This document shows, piece by piece, positions 36,189 through 46,000 of a stretch of 64,000 nt of DNA. Source of the DNA: Syngnathus acus (lineage: Eukaryota > Chordata > Actinopteri > Syngnathiformes > Syngnathidae); the NCBI RefSeq assembly GCF_901709675.1, contig NC_051087.1:15819067-15883066 (forward strand), given 5' to 3'. Below the pieces are notes generated by a model. The model worked only from the letters and a program-made list of their open reading frames with translations. It made no database searches and was not told the DNA's origin. The stretch's first letter is position 1. The number at the start of each line of letters is the position of its first letter. The position numbers were made by a program, and so were the translations under genes.

Positions 36189-37172
36189 TCTGTCTGTCTC
36201 CTCTGGGATAGTGCTAACAGCCTTTAAAACCGCTATCATTAAACCGTTACTTAACCGACCAAATCTTGACCCGAACTGTCTCAGTAATTGTAGGCCAGTT
36301 TCAAACCTCCCATTCATAGCAAAACTTCTTGAAAAAGTAGTAGCGCAGCAGCTTATTGATTACATGGTCGCCAATAATCGATATGAATCTTTTCAGTCTG
36401 GTTTTAGAGCTAATCATTCCACTGAGACTGCACTTGCTAAAGTGACTAATGATCTCCTCATAGCTATGGATTCAAACACTTCATCGGTATTGTTACTACT
36501 CGATCTTAGTGCTGCCTTCGACACTGTAGACTTCGATATTTTATTAGAGCGTCTTAAAAGTTGTGTTGGTATTTCAGGGTCAGCACGAGGCTGATCTATT
36601 CCTATCTATCAGACAGGACGCACCGAGTGGTCCATGGCAATACGTCCTCTGAGCTCTATAATGTTACGTGCGGTGTCCCACAGGGATCGGTACTCGGACC
36701 AATTCTATTTAATATTTATATGATTCCGCTTGGGGACATAATACGTAAATATAATATTAGTTTTCAATGTTACGCGGATGACACCCAATTATATATGCCG
36801 TTATCAATGACAGATCCGTGGGACTGTTGTAATCTTGAGGCGTGCCTTGCGGAGATCAAGCAATGGATGTCTCTCAACTTCCTTCGTCTTAACCCAGATA
36901 AAACTGAGATGTTGATAATTGGTCCAACTCGTTATCAACACTTATTTAAGGAAACCACTAGAACTATAGATAACCGTACTATCACTCAGAGCGATACTGT
37001 AACTAATCTCGGGGTAATATTTGACCAAACGCTCTCCTTTCAAAAGCACATTAAGAATATAACCAGAATTGGGTTTTTTCACCTTCGTAATATTGCTAAG
37101 ATTCGTCTGATCCTCTCGACCGGTGATGCGGAAACTATTATACATGCGTTCATCACGTCGCGCCTGGACTAG
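36189..37172 (+). pseudogene. L2 reverse transcriptase fragment
   Basis: Two overlapping frames cover [30 protein letters not shown] and [12 protein letters not shown]. The break is near 36590, where about 10 codons are lost (GSALGWFHS region). Confidence 0.88.
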
Positions 37173-37359
37173 TGTAATGCATTATTCTCTGGTCTTCCTA
37201 AGTCCAGCATCAAAAGTCTACAGTTAGTACAAAATGCTGCTGCAAGGCTGCTCTCACAGACAAGAAAATTTGATCACATTACCCCAATATTAGCCAACTT
37301 ACATTGGCTCCCGGTCCATTTAAGATGTGACTTCAAGGTTCTTCTATTAACCTATAAAA

Positions 37360-38034
37360 CAGTGGTTCCCAAACTTTTGCAGGCTGGCGCCCCCTTTGGC
37401 TCCCCAGTGAATTCCTAGCGCCCCCCCCCCCCCCAGGCACATATGGAAACAAACACCTCTTTCTTGATATTTGGTTTGCTGCAATTTGAAAAGAGAAAGG
37501 TTAAACACAAATGTGTATTTCACAAATAAAACCCAATTTAGTATTTAGTAAACCAATTTATTTTTTAGCAGTTTTAACTGTTTCAGCAACATAGAATCGT
37601 AAATAAACATTCCACCAGTAACCTTCATTGTCTCACACGTAATATTAATGGGATGGATGTGCTTGGTGCAGGGACATAAGCTTCTCAACATCAGGCTGGA
37701 ACTCACTAAGAAGAAGTCGAAGATCCCCGCGGTCAGTAATTTTCAGTCGGTTTCTTTGCTTGGAAAGAAGCAAGGTGACTGCACTGAAGCCCTGTTCTAC
37801 TAAATATGATGTTGGGAAGGCAATGAAGTACATCTTGACCTTGTTCCACAGCACTTGATAGCAGTCAGAGATTTTTTTTTGTAACCAAAAACTGGCTGGG
37901 CCAGAGCGGCGTGTTGTGTACAAATCGACTGCCGCCCCCCTACCGCCCCCCTACCGCCCCTTTCTTCCTCACCGCCCCCCCAGATCTTTCCACCGCCCCC
38001 AGGGGGGCGGTACCGCCCACTTTGGGAACCACTG
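37360..38034 (-). mobile_element. hAT element (Buster-like) in L2 copy C
   Basis: The perfect 8-bp duplication CTATAAAA lies at 37352-37359 and 38035-38042. It is the reverse-complement counterpart of 598-1266, with the same transposase C-terminal fragment (minus strand, about 37645-37835). Confidence 0.93.
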
Positions 38035-38959
38035 CTATAAAACAATGCATGGCTTAGCGCCTTCATATCTCGTTGACCTAGTTGTTCCTTATTTTCCGTC
38101 TCGTAACCTTCGTTCGCAAAACGCTAGTCTTTTAGTGACACCGAGAGCCAAGAAAATGTCTGCAGCCCAATGCCCTACCAATGGATATTAGAACTGCTAC
38201 CTCACTAGAAACATTTAAGACACGTTTAAAGACACATTTCTATGATATGGCCTTTAATTAACCTGTAGTGGCCGATTCGGCTGGAGTTTGTTTTCGCTCC
38301 CTCTCCCCATCCCCCCTCCCCCCACCCCTTCCCGGCTGGGGAGGTGGTTAGGTGGCACCCAAGCTGACAGCGGCTATCTGGATTCTCGTGGACCAATTCA
38401 GGATGAGGGAACTGCAGCTTACCCTCCTCGAAGACACTGCCAGGACAATCGAGGGCACCTCCGGCAGCTCTTCGCTTTGACTTGGACATCCACTTTTTCA
38501 TTGATTCTCATATTATGTATTATTTGTGCCCTCTCTGCATCCATTGCAGCCTGGTGATCCTGAAAGGCAGATCCTTCCATCTGTGGTCCCTTCTCAAGGT
38601 TTCTCATTTTCCCCTGGTAGGGTTTTTTTGAGTTTTTCCTTGCACTTTTGGGAGCTTAAGATCAGAGGATGCTTTGAGAATAATTGTCGTTTTTTTGTCT
38701 ATGTGAAGCCCTTTCAGACTGCTTGTGATTTAGGGCTATACAAATAAACTTTACTTGACTTGACCCCAAAAATCAAAGTGAAAAAATGATATGGCAGGCT
38801 TGTCCATTTTGCCTAAATTCAATTTCTGCAACTCGAAATTCTTTTCAATATCTTGTTTGGCCCCGACGAGCTTGTATGCATGCTTGACAACGTCGCGGCA
38901 TGCTCCTAATAAGACGACTGATGATGTCTTGTGAGATGTCCTCCCAGATCTGTCTAAGG

Positions 38960-39865
38960 CAGTGGTTCCCAAAGTGGGCGGTACCGCCCCCCTGGGGGCG
39001 GTGGCAAGATCTGGGGGGGCGGTGAGGAAGAAAGGGGCGGTAGGGGGGCGGCAGTCGATTTGTACACAACACGCCGCTCTGGCCCAGTCAGATCCGACAG
39101 CATAGACTACAAAAGCAAAAGCTCAGGTTTGTAATTTCAAGCTTGTAATGTTCAGAATTTTATCTTATAATAAAAACCGCATTCTGGCGGTCAACATCAT
39201 CTTGAGTTCAAGTCAACATGAAATTGGGGACTCGCCAGAACGCGCCGTGTTGTGTTGTGTTGAGCTGGTTAGGGCAGTGGTCCCCAACCACCGGGCCGCG
39301 GACCGGTACGTGGGTCACTTGGTACCGGGCCGCCAAGCCGCACAGAATTTTTTTTTTTATCGACGATCAATTAATTCAGGTCAAGACACTCGTCCCGGTC
39401 ACGTGACATGTTTGCCCAGTCGAGCCCGCAAAGCTAATATGTGGCGACAGGCTAACTAACCAGGCAGTGAAGCATTCAAAACTGCTTCAACACATGGAGA
39501 CCAAGCATCCTGCAATAAAAGACAAACCTTAAATCACTTCGGGTGTCATTGTCTCCGATTACGTCTAGATGGGACCGGCTCGTTTCTGAGAAACAAACTC
39601 AGTGCTCCCACTAATTCAACGTAATGGTAATGATATTATAAATGTATTATTTATTTATTTATATAAATAAATTGGTTTACTAAATACTAAATTGGGTTTT
39701 ATTTGTGAAATACACATTTGTGTTTAACCTCTCTCTTTTCAAATTGCAGCAAACCAAATATCAAGAAAGAGGTGTTTGTTTCCATATGTGCCTTGGGGGG
39801 GGGGCGCTAGGAATTCACTGGGGAGCCAAAGGGGGCGCCAGCCTGCAAAAGTTTGGGAACCACTG
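38960..39865. mobile_element. Chimeric nonautonomous hAT
   Basis: The duplication GTCTAAGG lies at 38952-38959 and 39866-39873. It has the same composite interior as 15660-16476, including the partial second hAT from about 39286. Confidence 0.93.
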
Positions 39866-39889
39866 GTCTAAGGGCATCAGTAAGCTCCT

Positions 39890-40232
39890 GTAAAGTCTGA
39901 GGAGCAACCTGGCGGCGTATGATGGACCGAAACATTATGTCCCGGTGTTCTATCGGGTTTATAGGTGATCGTGAGGGCCATTCAATTGTGTCAATTCCTT
40001 CATCCTCCAGATACTGTCTGCATACTCTTGCCACATGAGGCCGGGCATTGTTGTGGATCAGGAGGAACCCAGGACCTACTGCACCAGCGTAGGGTCTGAC
40101 AATGGGTGCAAGGATTTCATCCCGATACCTAATGGCAGTCAGACTGCCGTTCTCTAGCCTGTAGAGGTCTGTTCGTCCCTCCATGGAAATGCCAATCAAG
40201 CTCCACGGTGCTGAGCAATGAGCACAGGGCAC
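39890..40232 (-). pseudogene. Tc1 transposase C-terminal fragment
   Basis: It includes [20 protein letters not shown], the second DDE aspartate region (HNNARPHVARVCRQYLE) and EWPSRSP..NPIEH. The third acidic residue E is in NPIEH. Confidence 0.85.
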
Positions 40233-40239
40233 ACTACAG

Positions 40240-41040
40240 CAGTGGTCCCCAACCTTTTTTGCACCACGGACCGGTTACGTGTCAGAAATATTTTCGCGGA
40301 CCGGCCTTTATATAAATAAATATATTTATATTTTTATTATTTAAATATTTATATATATAAATAGGATGAAATAAAATGATACGACTGGCATAAAAACTAA
40401 TATAAACCACATAAAAATAAAACGTTGAATTAGTGGGAGCACCGAGCTCTTTTCTCAGAAATGAGCCGTTCCCATCTAGGCGTAATCGGAGACAATGACA
40501 CCCGAAGTGGTTAAGGTTTGTCTTTAAATGCAGGATGCTTGGTCTCCATGTGCCGAAGCAGGTTTGAAGGCTTCATTGCCTCGTTAGCTAGCCTTTCGCC
40601 ACATATGCGGAGTGCACTTGGCGCGTCAGAGTCACCTGTGGCGATAAATCCATATTTTAAGTAGGACTCCAGAAATGTTCTTTTAAATGCAGCTTTCCTT
40701 TTCTTAGAAGTCGTAGCCTCTTCTTCTTCAGTGTCCTCATTGGACGTTTTTCCCTTTCCGAAGAAGCTTTCCAAACTTCTCTGTTTCTTGCTCATTTTTG
40801 CTTGCCTCGCGGGCTTGACTGTGATGACCTGTCACGTGACCGAGACGAGCGCCCTGTGTCAAGAGTCCTTATTTTTCAGATGCACCGACAGATGTAATTG
40901 GGAGAGATTCGCCAAATTTTTTATATTTTTCAAAATAAATTCTTACTCATTTTTGCTAGCTTTGCGGGCTCGACTGGGGAAACATGTCACGTGACCGGGA
41001 CGAGCGTCTTAACCTGAATGAATTGATCGTCAATGAAGAA

Positions 41041-41083
<43 letters not shown>

Positions 41084-41166
41084 TTTTTCCTGTGCGGCTT
41101 GGCGGCCCGGTACCAAGTGACCCACGGACCGGTACCGGTCCGCGGCCCGGTGGTTGGGGACCACTG
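40240..41166 (-). mobile_element. hAT element with BED-finger ORF
   Basis: The ends CAGTGGTCCCCAACC and GGTTGGGGACCACTG are flanked by CACTACAG (40232-40239, 41167-41174). The paralogous Tc1 at 17800-17815 has the empty site with one CACTACAG. It contains a (TA)n tract at 41045-41073. Confidence 0.93.
40511..40795 (-). pseudogene. hAT transposase N-terminus with degenerate BED finger
   Basis: 95 codons: [15 protein letters not shown], then YLKYGFIATGDSDAPSALRI and the finger part [22 protein letters not shown]. This is the ZBED5/SCAND3-type BED zinc finger, but the first CxxC keeps only one cysteine (RICGE). The core is absent. Confidence 0.8.
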
Positions 41167-41559
41167 CACTACAGGACGTCGTGCCCTGAGGCCTCTCTCG
41201 TGAAGTCTGTTTCTGACTGTTTGGGCAGAGACATTCACACCAGTAGCCTGCTGGAGGTCATTCTGTAGGGCTCGGGCAGTGCTCAACCTGTTCCTCCTTG
41301 CACAAAGCAGCAGATATCGGTCCTGCTGATGGAATGAGGACCGTCTACGGCCCTGTCCAGCTCTCCTAGAGTAACTGCCTGTCTCCTGGAATCTCCTCCA
41401 TGCTCTGGAGATTGTACTGGGAGACATATGAAATCTTCTTGCAACAGCACGCATGGATGTGCCATCCTGGAGGAGTTGGACAATCTGCGCAACTTCAGGA
41501 GGGTTAAGAAATCGCCCCATGCTCCCAGTCGTGATAATGACTCTAGCTAAAGCCAACAC
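40987..41559 (-). pseudogene. Tc1 transposase N-terminal half, disrupted by hAT
   Basis: It has the same HTH sequence as 17588-18277 ([20 protein letters not shown]). The frame runs into the hAT end at 41174. Confidence 0.85.
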
Positions 41560-41819
41560 TTGTGGAAAAACAGTTAAAAAAGATCAAGAGGGAGGAACTT
41601 GAAATGGCCTCCACCTGCAAAACCAGTCCTGTTTTGGGGACCATCTCGTTGTTGCCCCTCTAGTGCACCTGTTGTTAATTCCATCAACACCAATGCAGCT
41701 GAAACTGATTAACAACCCCCTCTGCCACGTACCTGACCAAACCCTTATCAGAAAAGTCTAATTGAATTCATGCCATACCTTGATAAAAAACTGTTCCTTT
41801 AATTTTTTTGAGCAGTGTA

Positions 41820-43019
41820 TATTATATTATTTAGTTTTGCATATTCAACCCTGCGCATCTTCGCTCCGCAATTGTGGTATGAAAAAGGGAACGTTAGTGT
41901 AAAAATTTGCAGGCTGAGAACAGATTGTTGGGTTTTCAGTTATTTATAATGAGGCAAATTGCTTCGGAACTCAAAGTTTCGCTTCTCAACGCTCCTTCTG
42001 GAACGAATTGGTGTCGAGAACCGAGGTGTATAGGTGAATATCCCCTAAATTAACAAACACCCTGAACTAGATTTCTTAAACGGAGAGCATTAATATTACT
42101 CAGCACGAGAGGCTGTGGGGTAGGGGGGTGGCGGAGACAGCCATAAGCCTCCCTGAAACACTCAGCAGATGAACCGATCATCTTAAAAACAACTGTACAC
42201 TTAAGGAGAAAGCTGAACCGTTTAGCACATTTAAGCATGATTATATGGATGTGGCTGAACACGACACCAAATCGAGACCAAACTTTACTAATCAAACTAC
42301 CCTAATTACTAGGGGGAGACAGTGGAGCCTCAACAAGAATTAAATTAGGTCAGTGCTTCTGCAGGGCCAGAAGAGAATGCCTTGCTGGCCCTGATTGTAA
42401 GATCAGTGTTTGCTTGCAGATTGTAATGGGTATAATTTTTCCAAACAAAAATAGTCTCAGATTTAAGATTGCCTGCAGTGCTTGGTTTGTCATGTACTGT
42501 TAAGGCGCTTGTATTTTAACAGTTTAGCAGGTAAGGCATTTGATTAGCCACTAGATGGCAATGTTGGAACGGAGGAAGTTGATATAGTTTTTTTAGTTTA
42601 TTCCTCACGAGGACTGACAGGCAACGGCATATATACAGGTTGTCCCAGAAAGATATACACCTTTTAGCAGCTGATTACTCAAAAGTTTGGTTTTTCTTTG
42701 CAGATTAAACCCATCGATCCAAATGATGGCAGCCAGACTAAACTTTGAAGAAAGAAAATTTATTTTAATTTATTTTTTTATGTATGTATTACACTTTGGA
42801 CTTTATTAGATAGGATTTTGGGTTGTATAGTAAATCTTTGACACACAACTAGTCTTGGAACTTTCGCACATGGCTCCGATTAGTTTAGTTTACCTGTAAA
42901 ACAAAACCCAGGGTGAACAACATTGTTTCCGGGTTATGTTAAGTAGAGAAAGGGAGCAACAAATTGGCGGACCAAGCGTAGAAAGTAAAGTTTTGTATTG
43001 TGGACCAGGTTGACCGATT
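41820..43019 (+). other. Region upstream of dctd
   Basis: 41820-42414 is partly duplicated at 18430-18777. The remainder up to 43019 is not recognised as repeat, except a CAGGTTGTCCCAGAAAG stretch (42637) that may be a transposon end. It probably includes the dctd promoter and 5' UTR; no TATA box is convincing. Confidence 0.45.
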
Positions 43020-43060
43020 ATGGAAAACAATTCGCGGCCGAAGACAGAAATTTGCCATGG
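43020..43060 (+). CDS. dctd: dctd exon 1 (start)
   Basis: ATG at 43020 opens [13 protein letters not shown] and the exon ends CATGG before GTAAGTG. Phase 2 matches exon 2, which starts C-TGC (giving G-C-T-T-K-K). The ATG at 43056 would splice out of frame. The N-terminus is poorly conserved in the family, so this exon rests on phase and position. Confidence 0.75.
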
Positions 43061-46000
43061 GTAAGTGTTTTATCTGACGAGAGACAACTCCGGTGTTGTG
43101 CTTGATTTGGTTCCCCCGTGAGATTTTGTTCCCCCTGCCGCGGGAGCGCGCACGCCTTGTTTGGAAAGCGAAAAACCGATGTCGTACGGCGTCAGCACTA
43201 TGTTGTTTTCAATAAAAACATGAAGAACTCACGTTTGCGTCAGTCAATTTTAACTTTTATAAAGGATTATTCTCATTTGATGTCTTTAAATTCATCCGCG
43301 TTCTGCCATTGAAGCGGGGTGCATTCAAAGACCAGTCGTACAGACGGAACACTCATTCACTTCACCAAAAAGCAACAATATAATTACGTGAGCTCTTTGC
43401 ATAAACCTCGATGCAAAGAAACTCCTCTTTTTGGGTACCGTTACATGCTACAAGGCGTATATATTACAAAGGAGACTTTCTACTTAATTGTGATCATCAT
43501 TCATCCATCCATTTTATTACTCAGGTATTTTCAAAGCAAATTAATATTGTTGCATTTATTAATTTGCTTTAAAATGACAGCGCAATATACCGTTTTTTCC
43601 CATGTATAATGCGCAAAATTTAACTAATTTATTGTCCTAAAATCTGGGGTGCGCATTATACATGGGTACAAATTTTATTTATTTTTTAATTTAATTTTAT
43701 TTTTTGACACGTCAGCTATATAAAGAGCGAGAGTTCAGTTCTCTACCTAAAATAATACAGGTAATATTTTATTTCACAACACTTTGCCTTGTTCCTTTCT
43801 TCTCTGCTGTTCACTTCAAACACGCTCCATACGAACACAATGCTCTCGTATCAGACGCTTGCTCGATCACCTGCTCGTTTGCTGTCACAATGTACCCTAC
43901 ACAAATCCGAAACATTTGTTGCGGCTCCGAGTCACGACGAGGGGCAAGTTTTGGTTTCCAAGGGTGTTTTTATTCCTCTTCAACTTCTCTCCCATACAGA
44001 GCCGCCTTTTTCACATGTCCGCACGTCACTTTCCTCTCTTTTCATTTTAACCTAACCTAACTGATCGCGGTGGTGCCTTTATGGGCAGTCGGAGAAATCA
44101 ACGCCAACAAAAAAAATACATCCAGCCTAGTTAAGAAATCACCAGAAAGATCACCATGACAATTGTGAATAATAAATAAATAATTATTATATATATTATA
44201 TATATTATTATTATAATAATAAATAATTGTGATAAATAACTGGAACATCACTCAAATATTGGTGATCCCGTTGAGTCTCACATATTTCTTCGCTATCGAG
44301 TTTGCTCCTGCATACGCAGTGATACTGACCGGCAGAATAACATCCGGTTGTTCCCAAAGATGATCTTTTTTCTGAAATAATTTTACGTTTACGGACTTAA
44401 GTAACCCGGCCGGGTCATACCAAAGACTATAAAAATGGGACCCATTGCCTCCTTGCTTGGCACTCAGCATTAAGGGTTGGAATTGGGGGGTTAGATCACC
44501 AAATGATTCCCGAGCGCGGCGCCGCTGCTGCTCACTGCTCCCCTCTCCCCCAGGGGATGGATCAAAATCACACGGGGATGGGTCAAATGCAGAGGACAAA
44601 TTTCACCACACCCAGATGCGTGTGTGACGATCATTGGGACTTAAAAAAAAAAAAAAGAAGAAAAACAAATTTGGGTGCGTATTATACATGGGTACAGGCT
44701 TTTTTCCAGCATCAACATGCCATTTTTAGGGTGCGTATTATACATGGGGGCGCATTATACATGGGAAAAAAACGGTAATTAAAAGCTGACACTATAGCAA
44801 TGTCAAACGTGTTCATTTAAGAAAAAGCCACACACGTTTTGTGATCAAATCTTTCATAACAAGAATGATTTGAGTGAGAAAACAAACTCCGGCCGAATCG
44901 GCCACTACAGGTTAGTTAAAGGCCATGTCATAGAAATGTGTCTTTAAACGTGTCTTAAATGTTTCTACTGAGGTAGCAGTCCTAATATCCATTGGTAGGG
45001 CATTCCAAAGCTCTGGAGCCCGGATAGAAAATGCTCTAGACCAGTGATCCCCAACCTTTTTTGCGCCACGGACCGGTTACGTGTCAGAAATATTTTCGCG
45101 GACCGGCCTTTATATAAATAAATAATAGATTTATATAACTAAATAATACATTTATATAAATAAATAATACATTTATAATAAATATATGAATACGATGAAA
45201 TAAAATGATACGACTGGCATAAAAACAAGTATAAACGACATTAAAATAAAACTCACCAGTACATTGAATAGAGGCTTTGCAGTCACGTGATTTTGTGTTA
45301 TGCCGCCATCTTGGTGGTCAACCGGTCAGCTCGTTCCTACGTGTTCGTACAGATTCAGTTTGATTTCTGCGCTACATTTTCACCGATTTCATCCGAATTA
45401 TGGCTGATTTGCTATCCCATGAAGTTGGGCATTTGGATGAAGAATCCAAGAAACGTTACCGAGAGAAGTTGAACCTTGTTGGAACAACGGATCCGTACCT
45501 TTTACCGAGAAGCATGCTAAAATCACCTGAGCATTTTGCAACAGCCGACCTGCCTGATCTCTCATATCCAGATATTTATAATTACCTCGTCGATTCACCA
45601 TCTCCGTACACTGGAAAGGACCTTAAGGCATACAAGAGTCTGGATGCCTACAAGTATTTTACAGCAGGTTTTGTGCATGATGGGCTGATATGGCAGATTC
45701 CAAACAGAATCGATTTCTTCTCATGACCAAGGTAAGGAAAATATCATATTGAAATCTGAGAAATTAATTCCTACAATAAAACATTACATAATTTCCAACT
45801 ATTCAATATAGAGCTTATGCAACAATTTCTACAAAAATACTTTTTAGAATTCATGCTTGATAATTCCTTTTGGTCTCTTGCTCAAAATGAACCAGGTTTA
45901 AATTTTCAAGCTAATTTAATGAATGATTCATGAGAAAATTTACCAAATGCCAGGTAAAATATGCATAAATGGACAGTAAGAGGTCTAGCCTTGTATATTA

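Larger units (their letters stand above)
36189..38763 (+). mobile_element. L2-clade LINE, 5'-truncated copy C
   Basis: It begins within the RT region and ends with the TTTACTTGACTTGA tail at 38763. A hAT (37360-38034) interrupts it. Several frame breaks and a stop (near 37170) show decay. Confidence 0.88.
38764..41817 (-). mobile_element. Tc1 element copy B, split by two hATs
   Basis: The right end GTTCCTTTAATTTTTTTGAG then CAGTG is followed by TA at 41818-41819. The left end lacks its inverted repeat and abuts the L2 tail at 38763. Tc1 sequence is continuous across 38764-38959, 39866-40239 and 41167-41817. Confidence 0.85.
43090..44877. repeat. Left arm of the large inverted repeat in dctd intron 1
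   Basis: 43090-43587 and 44776-44877 are the reverse complement of 51790-52552. A TIR element (43590-44775) splits this arm. The arm contains CCCCGTGAGATTTTGTTCCC (43112-43131), which is related to the termini of the Ginger-like elements at 48834 and 51614. Confidence 0.93.

Noticed and set aside
41045-41073. (TA)n tract as a TATA promoter
   Set aside because: It is a simple microsatellite inside a hAT element next to a T run. No gene start is nearby.
43056-43060. ATG at 43056 as the dctd start
   Set aside because: It would leave phase 1 at the donor and put exon 2 out of frame. The ATG at 43020 gives the correct phase.
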